Source of the DNA: Pseudemcibacter aquimaris
GTDB taxonomy: Bacteria > Pseudomonadota > Alphaproteobacteria > Sphingomonadales > Emcibacteraceae
Length of the DNA stretch: 64,000 bases
NCBI RefSeq assembly: GCF_028869115.1
Contig: NZ_CP079800.1
Location: 3,075,501 to 3,139,500 of the forward strand
Direction of reading: 5' to 3'
Shown here: piece after piece, positions 51,541 through 59,615 of the stretch
Position numbering within the stretch: the first letter of the stretch is position 1
How the letters are laid out: each line of letters opens with the position of its first letter
Notes under the pieces: generated by a model
What the model saw: only the letters and a program-made list of their open reading frames with translations
What the model was told of the DNA's origin: nothing
The model's database searches: none
Made by a program: the position numbers and the translations under genes

Positions 51541-52701
51541 TTAGATAGCATGACCTTTTGCAAGATATTCTTTTGACTGCATTTCCATCAGCCTTGATAC
51601 TGTCCTTTGAAACTCAAAATGACCGTGTCCTTCTGCATATAACTCCTCTGGTGAGGCTTCCGCACAACAAAGAAATTTTACGTTATTTTCGTAAAGCGCA
51701 TCAATGAATGTCACAAATCTTTTGGCTTCATTTCTGTTTTCCGGCCCGAGTTTTGGAATGCCAACCATAATGATAGTATGATACTTCCAAGCAAGCGCCA
51801 GATAATCCGCTGCCCCAAGGGCTGCCGCGCACATTTTCTTAAATGATACCACCGCAACCCCTCTTGATGCGACGGGAACATGCAGTATTCTTCCCTGCAC
51901 CTCAATTTCCTCTGGCCCAACCTCGGATCTATCATCCACTTCATGATCGGTTAGTTTCCAGAATGATTCAGATAATGCCTTTGTTGCCTTCTCACCTAAC
52001 GGATGATGGTAAACGGCCATACCTTTCATCCGTTCAAGCCTGTAATCCGTTGGGCCATCAAGCTGAATGATTTCTAACTTTTCTTTAATCATATCAATTG
52101 TTGGTAAAAACAATCCCCGATTGAGACCATCTTTATAAAGATCATCAGGAATGCGGTTTGACGTAAGCACTAAAATAACACCCCTATCAAATAACGCCTG
52201 AAACAACCGCCCCAATATCATGGCATCGGTCACATCGGTTACCTGAAATTCATCAAAACATAAAAGTGGACTATGCTCCGCAATTTGTGCGGCAAGTGGC
52301 GGGATTGGGTCATCTTCTTTGGTGCCGAATTTTTTTATCCGGTCATCCCCGGACATATAGCGCCAATCATGCATTTCTTGATGTATTTCAAGCATAAATG
52401 CGTGAAAATGCACGCGTCGCTTTTTACCAGGCGCAAGATCATAAAATAAATCCATCAACATGGATTTTCCACGACCAACATCACCATAAATATAAAGACC
52501 CTTTAAATGTGGGTTTTCTTGTTTTTTGCTAAATAGTTTGGATAACAGTTTTCTTTGACCATTATCGCTTTTTTCTTTTAATGCCTGATAGAGTTTTTGA
52601 AACTTCTGAACAACTTGATACTGAATGGGGTCTTCTTTTAATTCTCCCTTTTCCAGCATTTCATGATATAGTTGATCTGGTTCTGTCGATTTATATGTCA
52701 T
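51541..52701 (-). CDS. zapE: Cell division ATPase ZapE (AFG1-like)
   Basis: A 386-residue AAA-type ATPase of the AFG1 family. Walker A is GDVGRGKS at 73-80, Walker B is LLCFDEFQVTD, and the arginine-bearing LVLTSNRIPDDLY follows. ZapE interacts with FtsZ under stress in E. coli; the mitochondrial homologue Lace1/Afg1 acts in respiratory complex turnover. The place upstream of mdh is common in alphaproteobacteria. A 153-base gap to mdh suggests separate promoters. Confidence 0.95.
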   Translation of the reverse strand: MTYKSTEPDQLYHEMLEKGELKEDPIQYQVVQKFQKLYQALKEKSDNGQRKLLSKLFSKKQENPHLKGLYIYGDVGRGKSMLMDLFYDLAPGKKRRVHFHAFMLEIHQEMHDWRYMSGDDRIKKFGTKEDDPIPPLAAQIAEHSPLLCFDEFQVTDVTDAMILGRLFQALFDRGVILVLTSNRIPDDLYKDGLNRGLFLPTIDMIKEKLEIIQLDGPTDYRLERMKGMAVYHHPLGEKATKALSESFWKLTDHEVDDRSEVGPEEIEVQGRILHVPVASRGVAVVSFKKMCAAALGAADYLALAWKYHTIIMVGIPKLGPENRNEAKRFVTFIDALYENNVKFLCCAEASPEELYAEGHGHFEFQRTVSRLMEMQSKEYLAKGHAI

Positions 52702-52797
52702 TAAATCAGTATTTTAATAGTTTTGTTATCATTTTGATAACTAATATAGGCTAATTTCCCGCAAATATATAACAAAGTTTACTTTGGGAGAAATATT

Positions 52798-53010
52798 ATG
52801 AAATTGAGTTTTGATATACCTGTCTATAACAAAGAAGTCCGTGCTGCGGTACAGCAGGGGAAATCACACCCAGATTTCGAAGATAAATGGGCTGATATTC
52901 ACATTATGACGGAAAGAGCCCATACCCCAGATGAAGCTTGGGCGCAATGTGAAAGAAAGCATCCGGAACGCCTTGGTTTTATTCTTGGGGATGCGGTTGA
53001 CGCTCTATAA
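52798..53010 (+). CDS. Small uncharacterised protein, tandem family copy 1
   Basis: A 70-residue protein of no recognised family. With the next two genes it shares a 52-residue core that aligns without gaps: YN-x2-VR-x2-V-x5-H-x4-D-x-WA, then P-x3-GF at the end. Here the core is residues 10-61 (YNKEVRAAV, HPDFEDKWAD, HPERLGF). A GGGAG ribosome site precedes the ATG. No signal peptide or membrane segment, so probably cytosolic. It is divergent from zapE. Confidence 0.75.
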   Translation: MKLSFDIPVYNKEVRAAVQQGKSHPDFEDKWADIHIMTERAHTPDEAWAQCERKHPERLGFILGDAVDAL

Positions 53011-53025
53011 GAAAGAAATATACGA

Positions 53026-53316
53026 ATGAGCAATTTTGAAAAAGTACGTGAAGCTCGTATGAGCGAGCTAAGAAACACAAAAATTTTTGAAGTCGTCATG
53101 TATAATACGGAAGTACGTGCTGCTGTCGAATTTGACGAACATCACCCGCGTTATGACGATGGATGGGCCGACCCCAGATACATTGAACTTCCCGCCCGCG
53201 ACATTCGTGGCGCCATCCGTAAAATCAGATCGAAATACCCAAGGGTCAGAGGATTTAAAATCATGGCCATTACCGAAATTCCGGAATTCACCCACGAAGA
53301 TCTGGTAATGAGATAA
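53026..53316 (+). CDS. Small uncharacterised protein, tandem family copy 2
   Basis: A 96-residue protein and the second member of the tandem family, 15 bases after copy 1. An extra N-terminal segment of about 20 residues (FEKVREARMSELRN) comes before the shared core (YNTEVRAAV, HPRYDDGWAD, YPRVRGF). It has 15 or more core positions identical to copy 1. The C-terminus adds about 17 acidic residues. Probably cytosolic; function unknown. Confidence 0.75.
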   Translation: MSNFEKVREARMSELRNTKIFEVVMYNTEVRAAVEFDEHHPRYDDGWADPRYIELPARDIRGAIRKIRSKYPRVRGFKIMAITEIPEFTHEDLVMR

Positions 53317-53408
53317 TTCTATAAATTTTTACATATCTCTTTACAGATTATTTAAGGGTCTTTGGTACCATATTAACCATAAGACGAATCAAATGAGTAT
53401 TAAGAGTT

Positions 53409-53645
53409 ATGTTAAGCGTACCAAGAATTGAACAAAATATTTATGAGTTCTCCCTTTACAACCAAGATGTAAGAAACCTTGTAGAACAAGGTGAATCCCA
53501 TCGTCATTATGATGACGAATGGGCAGAACAACGTTATGTGCAAATCACTGCAACTGACGAAAAAAAAGCGACAGTCGAAATTAACCGTCGCTTTCCTAAG
53601 TCAAATGGCTTTGTTTATACCAGTGTTGTCAAATTTATGGATTAA
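53409..53645 (+). CDS. Small uncharacterised protein, tandem family copy 3
   Basis: A 78-residue third member of the same family. The core is YNQDVRNLV, HRHYDDEWAE and FPKSNGF. The 92-base gap before it is AT-rich and may hold its own promoter. Its last 11 bases overlap the end of the L,D-transpeptidase gene on the other strand. Function unknown. Confidence 0.75.
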   Translation: MLSVPRIEQNIYEFSLYNQDVRNLVEQGESHRHYDDEWAEQRYVQITATDEKKATVEINRRFPKSNGFVYTSVVKFMD

Positions 53646-54168
53646 TGATTTCGAGTGATGTTTCCGGCGTCAGTTTAGGCAACAATTCGAGCAAATGATC
53701 TTTTTTTAAAGAAACACATCCTTCGGTGCCTTTAAAATCATTGTCACTTAAATCGCGTGCCACATGCATGAATATTGCACTGCCCTTACCAGGAACAACT
53801 GGATCATCATTATACCCAAGTACAACAAGCACATCATATAAATCGTCATCACGCCATAAGTTTTCAGCACTAGCATGATATGGAAGCATCACCGATTTAT
53901 TATAAGCCACATCATTTGGATCATCACACCAACCATCTTCGCGTATTAAAGCCATCATCGGCACCTGTGTATAAATGGGACCATCCAATTTATCATAACG
54001 ATAATAAACACTGCGCAAGGCAAATTTTCCTGTTGGGCTTTTATGATCACCTTCAGCTTTATTGATTGTGATCCCTTCTTTGCCAAGCGCACAGGGGTAT
54101 GTTTCTTCGCCCATCCTCAAAATGCCACGCGATGGATCTTTTGTGGTTGGTGTGACGGTAATATTCAT
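53635..54168 (-). CDS. L,D-transpeptidase family protein
   Basis: A 177-residue YkuD-type L,D-transpeptidase domain. The catalytic motif is H135 in IFMHVARDL and C151 in GTEGCVSL. GDHKSPTGKFAL marks the domain. There is no signal peptide, so the export route or the site of action is unclear. It starts two bases after pspC and therefore looks like the fourth gene of the psp operon. Confidence 0.88.
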   Translation of the reverse strand: MNITVTPTTKDPSRGILRMGEETYPCALGKEGITINKAEGDHKSPTGKFALRSVYYRYDKLDGPIYTQVPMMALIREDGWCDDPNDVAYNKSVMLPYHASAENLWRDDDLYDVLVVLGYNDDPVVPGKGSAIFMHVARDLSDNDFKGTEGCVSLKKDHLLELLPKLTPETSLEIINP

Positions 54169-54170
54169 TA

Positions 54171-54566
54171 TTATTTATCCAGATCGTTTATTTCACGGTG
54201 AAGATTATAACTAGGCGAGGTCACATGCGCTTCCGCTGCCCTTAAGCGTCGTTCGATGTCGCGAAATTTATGGCGCACATCACGAACCGTGTTTGATGGC
54301 TCTGTTCTTACGCCTTTCCAGAATTCGCCTTCTCTTTTGCTTTCAAACATGTCCACTGGCTTTGCATCCAGGAAAATGGCAAGCAGGATATAACCCACGA
54401 GGATCAGACCGCCACCGAATAATCCAATAATAACGGTGGCAATACGAACAACCATCGGATCGATACCAAAATAATCGGCAATACCGGCACAGACACCGGA
54501 AATTTTCGCATTTTGCTTATCCAGATATAATTTTTTATATTTCGGCGGTTTTGAATTTCCGTACAT
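54171..54566 (-). CDS. pspC: Phage shock protein C
   Basis: A 131-residue membrane protein. A PspC domain with KLYLDKQNAKISGVCAGIADYFGIDP precedes a transmembrane segment (about 40-65), followed by a charged helical tail. In the Psp system PspC works with PspB to relieve PspA inhibition of PspF under membrane stress. The ATG overlaps the pspB stop (TAATG); a TTG five codons upstream is less likely. Confidence 0.9.
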   Translation of the reverse strand: MYGNSKPPKYKKLYLDKQNAKISGVCAGIADYFGIDPMVVRIATVIIGLFGGGLILVGYILLAIFLDAKPVDMFESKREGEFWKGVRTEPSNTVRDVRHKFRDIERRLRAAEAHVTSPSYNLHREINDLDK

Positions 54567-54778
54567 TATTTCTTTCTCCAACCTGGTTCTTCAGCATCCA
54601 GAATTCGTTCGATATTAGTTATACGTGCATCAATTCGTTCTGCACTTTCCCAAAGATCAGCAAGAAGTGTTTCATCTTCGTTACTGATGGTTTTTGTTGA
54701 TTTCCATCTTGTGATGTAATGAAGCAATATCCATATCGGGGCCACCACGACCATGAAAAGTATGCCAACAATTTCCAT
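54566..54778 (-). CDS. pspB: Phage shock protein B
   Basis: A 70-residue protein with one N-terminal transmembrane segment (about 3-22) and a C-terminal amphipathic helix (DLWESAERIDARITNIERIL), the PspB layout. It works with PspC at the inner membrane. An AAAGGAT ribosome site precedes the start. It overlaps pspC and follows pspA after a hairpin. Confidence 0.9.
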   Translation of the reverse strand: MEIVGILFMVVVAPIWILLHYITRWKSTKTISNEDETLLADLWESAERIDARITNIERILDAEEPGWRKK

Positions 54779-54794
54779 TTTTTATCCTTTCTCT

Positions 54795-54821
54795 AATCAG
54801 TGTCTAAAAGATACACTGATT
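54795..54821 (-). other. Hairpin between pspA and pspB
   Basis: AATCAGTGT (54795-54803) pairs with ACACTGATT (54813-54821). On the minus strand it begins right at the pspA stop and has no T-run after it, so it may stabilise pspA mRNA and set a higher PspA:PspB ratio instead of ending transcription. Confidence 0.55.
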
Positions 54822-54822
54822 T

Positions 54823-55506
54823 TTACTTCTTTTCATCCTTGGCATTCTTTTTCGCAAGCTTCGCTTTTAATTCTTCAAGCTCATCGGCGACATTTTCCGC
54901 TGCTTCTAGGTCAGCAAACTCTTCGTGCAATGATTTTTCACGACCCAGTTCCTGTGCCTCAACACGGCTTTCTGTTTCCTCAACACGTTTTTCCATTAAA
55001 TGGAAACGGTTCATCACGTCTTCGATACGGTTATCATAAAGCTTTGCACGAACACGAAGCTGACTTTCAGCAGAGTTTTTGCGCTCTATAAGCGTTTTCT
55101 GCTTTTGCTTGGCTTCCTTGATTTTTGCTTCAAGGCGCACGATATCATCTTCGTATTTTTTAAGGGCTTCTTCTAAAGGAGCGCGGTCCTGCTCCAGTTC
55201 CTGAGCCAAGTCCACCAACTTTGATTTTTCAATGAGTGCTGCATTTGCAAGGTCCTCTCTATCTTTGCTTAACGCCAGTTCCGCTTTTGCAAGCCAGTCG
55301 TCTTCGACTTTCTTCAAGCGAACCAGATTTCTATCAAGTTCTTTACGGTCAGCGATAACACGTGCCGCAGAAGAACGCACCTCTACTAATGTATCTTCCA
55401 TTTCCTGGATCATCATACGGATCATTTTGTCCGGATCTTCTGCCTTATCCAGCAGATGCGAAATATTTGAATTAATTATGTCAGTCAGGCGTGTAAAAAT
55501 GCCCAT
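54823..55506 (-). CDS. pspA: Phage shock protein A
   Basis: A 227-residue ESCRT-III-like coiled-coil protein that polymerises on damaged inner membrane and inhibits PspF. It begins GIFTRLTDIINSNISHLLDKAEDPDKMIRMMIQEME-type helix alpha0/alpha1 (about 2-37). Coiled coil continues to the end. It is the first gene of pspA-pspB-pspC-L,D-transpeptidase, transcribed from the sigma-54 promoter at 55559-55575. Confidence 0.95.
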   Translation of the reverse strand: MGIFTRLTDIINSNISHLLDKAEDPDKMIRMMIQEMEDTLVEVRSSAARVIADRKELDRNLVRLKKVEDDWLAKAELALSKDREDLANAALIEKSKLVDLAQELEQDRAPLEEALKKYEDDIVRLEAKIKEAKQKQKTLIERKNSAESQLRVRAKLYDNRIEDVMNRFHLMEKRVEETESRVEAQELGREKSLHEEFADLEAAENVADELEELKAKLAKKNAKDEKK

Positions 55507-55558
55507 GTTTATTCTCCGTAAATATATTGTCCCAACTCGGGGCCTTCACGATCTTATA

Positions 55559-55575
55559 TTGCACAAGGCGTGCCA
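55559..55575 (-). promoter_or_regulatory. Sigma-54 promoter of the psp operon
   Basis: The minus strand reads TGGCACGCCTTGTGCAA. The -24 GG and -12 GC are 12 bases apart, as required, and only one base of TGGCACG-N4-TTGCA differs. It lies about 53-69 bases upstream of the pspA start. The divergent pspF encodes the matching enhancer-binding activator. Confidence 0.9.
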
Positions 55576-55707
55576 ACTTTTGTTTTTTTGATTAACTTAT
55601 TGAAATTATTGAATTAATTTTATTTTAGGTAAAAATTGACCCAAAACCAAAATTAAATAAATTATTATTAATTAGTATTTTTTATCATTTTTTGATATTT
55701 TTTTAAC

Positions 55708-56721
55708 ATGAATATTGATCAACAAATCATCATTGGCGAAAGTCCTGCTTTTTTAGAAATTATCGAACAAACAAGCAGCGCCGCCAGACATAATAGACCG
55801 GTTCTTGTGATCGGTGAACGCGGTACGGGTAAGGAACTGATCGCATCCCGTTTGCATTTCCTATCCCCCAGATGGGAACAAAATTTTGTTCAGGTTAATT
55901 GCGCGGCTCTTCCTGAAAATCTGCTTGAGGCTGAATTATTCGGCCATGAGGCTGGTGCCTTCACAGGATCACAAGGAAAACGCATTGGCCGTTTCGAAGA
56001 AGCCCATAAAGGCACATTGTTTCTTGATGAAATTGCAACCACATCATTATCAGCACAGGAAAAAATTCTGCGAGTTACCGAGTATGGAACATTCCAAAGA
56101 CTGGGTAGCAATAAGACGCTCCATACTGATGTCCGCATTATTGGCGCAACCAATGTGGATCTTCCGTCACTTGCCGATATGGGTGATTTTCGTCATGACT
56201 TGCTCGACCGGCTTGCGCTTGATGTAATAACCCTTCCCCCTTTAAGACATAGAAAAGAAGACATCATTATTTTGTCATTTCATTTTGGCCAAAAGATTGC
56301 CCAGGAAATCGGATGGGAATCATTCCCTGGCTTTTCCCATGATTTGATTGATGAATTAATGTCATACGAATGGCCCGGCAATATTCGCGAACTTAAAAAT
56401 GTCATTGAACGCGCCGTATATTACGCGTCCAATGAATTTGAACCCGTTAATCAAATAATGCTCGATCCATTTGCATCGCCATATAGGCCCAAAAGAAAAA
56501 TCATGGAAACAGTGGAAAAAGAACATGAGGATGGTTTATATAACAAACCGGATGTTCTTGAGGGGCCCGTTGATTTCAATGAAAGCATCGAAAATTTCGA
56601 AAAATCATTGCTGATAAATGCATTAAAGCAAAATAAGTTTAACCAAAAAAATGCTGCGAAATTTTTGAACCTGAATTACCATCAATTAAGACACCAATTA
56701 AAAAAACATAATATATCATAA
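55708..56721 (+). CDS. pspF: Psp operon transcriptional activator PspF
   Basis: A 337-residue sigma-54 enhancer-binding protein without an N-terminal sensor domain, as in PspF. Walker A is GERGTGKE (36-43), Walker B LFLDEI (104-109), and a Fis-type helix-turn-helix lies at the end (QKNAAKFLNLNYHQLRHQL). The sigma-54 contact loop is GAFTGS (83-88) where GAFTGA is usual. PspA binds and inhibits it until membrane stress. It is divergent from pspA, 201 bases away; a weak TTGACC (55636) could be its -35 element. Confidence 0.92.
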   Translation: MNIDQQIIIGESPAFLEIIEQTSSAARHNRPVLVIGERGTGKELIASRLHFLSPRWEQNFVQVNCAALPENLLEAELFGHEAGAFTGSQGKRIGRFEEAHKGTLFLDEIATTSLSAQEKILRVTEYGTFQRLGSNKTLHTDVRIIGATNVDLPSLADMGDFRHDLLDRLALDVITLPPLRHRKEDIIILSFHFGQKIAQEIGWESFPGFSHDLIDELMSYEWPGNIRELKNVIERAVYYASNEFEPVNQIMLDPFASPYRPKRKIMETVEKEHEDGLYNKPDVLEGPVDFNESIENFEKSLLINALKQNKFNQKNAAKFLNLNYHQLRHQLKKHNIS

Positions 56722-56734
56722 TAAGGAATAAATC

Positions 56735-57895
56735 ATGAAGATCGGCATATTAACCAGCGGGGGCGACGTCCCGGGTCTTAATGCCTGTATCAAGGCAATT
56801 GTCGAAGGCGCCGAGAAAAACGGCTGGGAAGCCGTAGGTATTAAACGCGGCTGGAAAGGGCTTCTTGATTATAATCCTGATGGCAATCCGGAACTGAATA
56901 GATCACTTTCCACGCCCCTTCATTCATCGGAATTACGGGGTATTGAAAATATCGGCGGTACGTTTCTCCATACTTCACGTTATAATCCCGTTCAAATTGA
57001 TGAGGCATTCCTGCCTGAATTCTTAAAAGGGAATGTCCCAGCATCAAAATTTAAAAAAGGATCATTTGATTGTACGGATCATATCCTGAAAATTCTTGAT
57101 CTCATGGAAATTGATGCACTTGTTCCCATCGGCGGTGATGGATCATTAAGATTCGCAGCGCACCTAACCCAACAAGGGTTTCCAGTGATCAGTATTCCAA
57201 AAACCATGGATAATGATGTTAATGGTACGGATTACTGTATCGGGTTTAGCACCTGTGTCACACGCTGCGTTGACAGCATTAATAAAATCAGAAGCACGGC
57301 TGCCAGCCATGAACGCATCGCAATCATCGAACTATTTGGTCGCCATAGCGGTGAACCTGCACTATTAAGCGGTCATATTGCATCCGCTGATAGGGTCTTA
57401 ATCCCCGAAGTTCCCATTGACCTTAATCATTTTAGTGACCTGATTATCGCCGACCGCGTACGCAACACGAATAATTATGCCGTCGCCGTGGTTGCCGAAG
57501 GGGCGACTTTAAAAGATGGTAACAATGTCTATCAGGGAAAAAAGGATCAATACGGCAATGACAAACTTGGCGGTATTGGTGACTTGATCTACGAAGACCT
57601 TAGAAAAAATCATAAAGTCAGCGTGCTCACGCAACCACTTGCTTATTTACTTAGAAGCGGGGAACCGGATGCCCTTGATAAGCTTGTCGCCGGAAATTTC
57701 GGTGCCATGGCCGTTCAGCAAATTGAAAAAAACAATTTCGGTAAAATGACGGCAATCATTGACGGCAATTATGAACTGGCCAGCAATGATTGTGTGTTAA
57801 CACCGCAGGAAAACCTGATCGTCAGCAATGTATATGACGTTGATAATTACCGTCCGGATATCAAAAATATCCTTGGACGCCCAATGTATCTATAG
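56735..57895 (+). CDS. pfkA: 6-phosphofructokinase family protein
   Basis: Phosphorylates fructose 6-phosphate. It has 386 residues. LTSGGDVPGLNACI opens the chain, GGDGS is at 133-137 and PKTMDND at 155-161. GGDGS (Gly at the position called 104 in E. coli) is typical of ATP enzymes, while PKTxDND (Lys at 124) is typical of pyrophosphate enzymes; the mixed pair occurs in some ATP-dependent long forms. ATP use is therefore likelier but not certain. Its end overlaps the convergent PIG-L gene by six bases. Confidence 0.9.
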   Translation: MKIGILTSGGDVPGLNACIKAIVEGAEKNGWEAVGIKRGWKGLLDYNPDGNPELNRSLSTPLHSSELRGIENIGGTFLHTSRYNPVQIDEAFLPEFLKGNVPASKFKKGSFDCTDHILKILDLMEIDALVPIGGDGSLRFAAHLTQQGFPVISIPKTMDNDVNGTDYCIGFSTCVTRCVDSINKIRSTAASHERIAIIELFGRHSGEPALLSGHIASADRVLIPEVPIDLNHFSDLIIADRVRNTNNYAVAVVAEGATLKDGNNVYQGKKDQYGNDKLGGIGDLIYEDLRKNHKVSVLTQPLAYLLRSGEPDALDKLVAGNFGAMAVQQIEKNNFGKMTAIIDGNYELASNDCVLTPQENLIVSNVYDVDNYRPDIKNILGRPMYL

Positions 57896-59260
57896 GGTTT
57901 TTAATTTTTCATCATCGTAAATTTCGCTGATATTAACGACAAAGAAAAATTCATTACTGCGTATCGCACGCCGGAAATAGGTTTGATCATCGCCGATCAT
58001 ATTATTCCACAATGTTTCAAAACTTTGTGCAAACGCACGCAATGGATATCTGAAATCGGTCCCAAGCCTTAAATCATTCATGGCATCAAGCGCGAGTATC
58101 TTGCCTTGCTGTTCTGTAACTGTCATCGGATAAGAATAAATGCCATTATAATAATTTGGTCCACGCGGTGTTGGCGGCACCGAAATTACACCGCCCGCAT
58201 TACCATATGGATAATTTTCATTAAATGGCACCAAATGGTTGGTATATAAAAGCAACTGACCCTCATTGATACCTTCAGCTTTTAACGCTTCTATTAATGC
58301 ATGGGTACTATATTGATGATCGGAATGCTGATCCAGTTTCGGGGAAGCTGTGATGATGATATCAGGCTCTATTTCATTTAATAAATAACGCATATTACCA
58401 ACCAACGATTCCCAATTGTTTATACCAACAAGACCATCCGCAAGGTCGGCGAAATTTTGTCTTCTGAACGTATCCATATCCGACACATCAGTATAAAGAC
58501 CATCAGCAACATATTCCCTGTCCGCTTCCATTTTTCTTAATCGGGCATCGTTATAGCCAAGATTGACGATTCGTTCCGGATCAACGCCACCAAGAATGGG
58601 AACCACCAAACTGTTCCAAGTTCTGACCTCACCCTTTTTTAAATAATGTGTGACCGGATCATCATAAATTTCATCATACATAAAGGGGCCAGCATCACCG
58701 GATGTGACCGTGGCGATATAAACATCATCATGATTTGAATAAAGGCCGAACGCTGCAATTTCCGCATCATCCGGATGCGGCGCAATAATCAGAACCGTTT
58801 TATTTTCAAGTTCAACATTTTCAAATTGATAAAGTGTTGTTTCACCGTTCGCGATATCAATATTTGTTCCATGCAATCTAATCTGAGTATTCCCAGATGC
58901 GACCAAATTAGTAATGTTTAGATATCGCGTTCCATTCGCCCCATGTTCCGTATACTGAACTTCAAGATCGTTCTTGCCAAACATTTGAATGGCCGGTTGA
59001 AACATTTTACCCAATATGCCTGAACTAACGTTCACTTTTAAAAACGAAGAATGATTGCGTCCGACCGTATCGGGAAAATCAACTCGTCCATTTTGAATAT
59101 TGATCGTATGTGTTAACGCGTTTTTTTCATCCATTGGATAGGAATAATCCAAGGCAACATCATAATCATATAGAAGTGTTCTTGAAACAAGAAGAAAGCC
59201 AAATATGGATAGAATGGGGAATATGATCCAAACCACTAATATTTTTAGAAAATAATTCAA
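57890..59260 (-). CDS. Membrane-anchored PIG-L family deacetylase
   Basis: A 456-residue protein. A signal anchor spans about 5-27, a beta-rich region about 35-150, and a PIG-L (LmbE) zinc hydrolase domain from about 153. APHPDDAE (160-167) binds zinc and DQHSDHQYSTHALIEA supplies the later His ligand. Family members remove N-acetyl groups from sugar conjugates; the substrate is unknown and the anchor suggests periplasmic action. The start is a TTG at 59260 with GGGAGG upstream; the next ATG would cut off the anchor. Confidence 0.85.
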   Translation of the reverse strand: MNYFLKILVVWIIFPILSIFGFLLVSRTLLYDYDVALDYSYPMDEKNALTHTINIQNGRVDFPDTVGRNHSSFLKVNVSSGILGKMFQPAIQMFGKNDLEVQYTEHGANGTRYLNITNLVASGNTQIRLHGTNIDIANGETTLYQFENVELENKTVLIIAPHPDDAEIAAFGLYSNHDDVYIATVTSGDAGPFMYDEIYDDPVTHYLKKGEVRTWNSLVVPILGGVDPERIVNLGYNDARLRKMEADREYVADGLYTDVSDMDTFRRQNFADLADGLVGINNWESLVGNMRYLLNEIEPDIIITASPKLDQHSDHQYSTHALIEALKAEGINEGQLLLYTNHLVPFNENYPYGNAGGVISVPPTPRGPNYYNGIYSYPMTVTEQQGKILALDAMNDLRLGTDFRYPLRAFAQSFETLWNNMIGDDQTYFRRAIRSNEFFFVVNISEIYDDEKLKTL

Positions 59261-59347
59261 AACCTTCCTCCCATTATATTTTTTTAAAAACAGTAAAATA
59301 AAATAGGATATCCGTCACGAAAATATTTTTAGAACTATTCAGAAATT

Positions 59348-59380
59348 AAAAAAGCCCCCGGTAATACCGGAGGCTTTTTT
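59348..59380 (-). terminator. Terminator after tRNA-Gly
   Basis: The hairpin AAAAAAGCC-xCCGGTA / TACCGG-xGGCTTTTTT with one mismatch ends in a T-run on the minus strand, three bases past the tRNA 3' end. It is nearly symmetric and could also act on the plus strand. Confidence 0.85.
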
Positions 59381-59382
59381 AA

Positions 59383-59457
59383 TGGAGCGGGCGATGAGAT
59401 TCGAACTCACGACATTCACCTTGGCAAGGTGACGCTCTACCCCTGAGCTACGCCCGC
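59383..59457 (-). tRNA. tRNA-Gly (anticodon GCC)
   Basis: A 75-base cloverleaf including the encoded CCA. The acceptor stem is GCGGGCG paired with CGCCCGC, the anticodon loop TTGCCAA reads GCC, and the T loop GTTCGAATC is standard. It reads GGC and GGU glycine codons. It stands alone and is followed by a terminator. Confidence 0.97.
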
Positions 59458-59615
59458 TCAAAATCAGGGGAACACCATTTCGGTGTCTGTGCGGGGGATA
59501 ATACAAAGTAATTTTTATAATGCAAGCCCTTATTACAAAAAAATTACGTTGGACCAAATAATTTCTTAAGTTATAAAAATAAAGCTTAACAACCCTTTGA
59601 TTTCAAGGAATTAAC

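Noticed and set aside
59383-59457. tRNA-Gly as an integration site
   Set aside because: No integrase, no direct repeat of the tRNA 3' end and no foreign-looking genes lie beside it.
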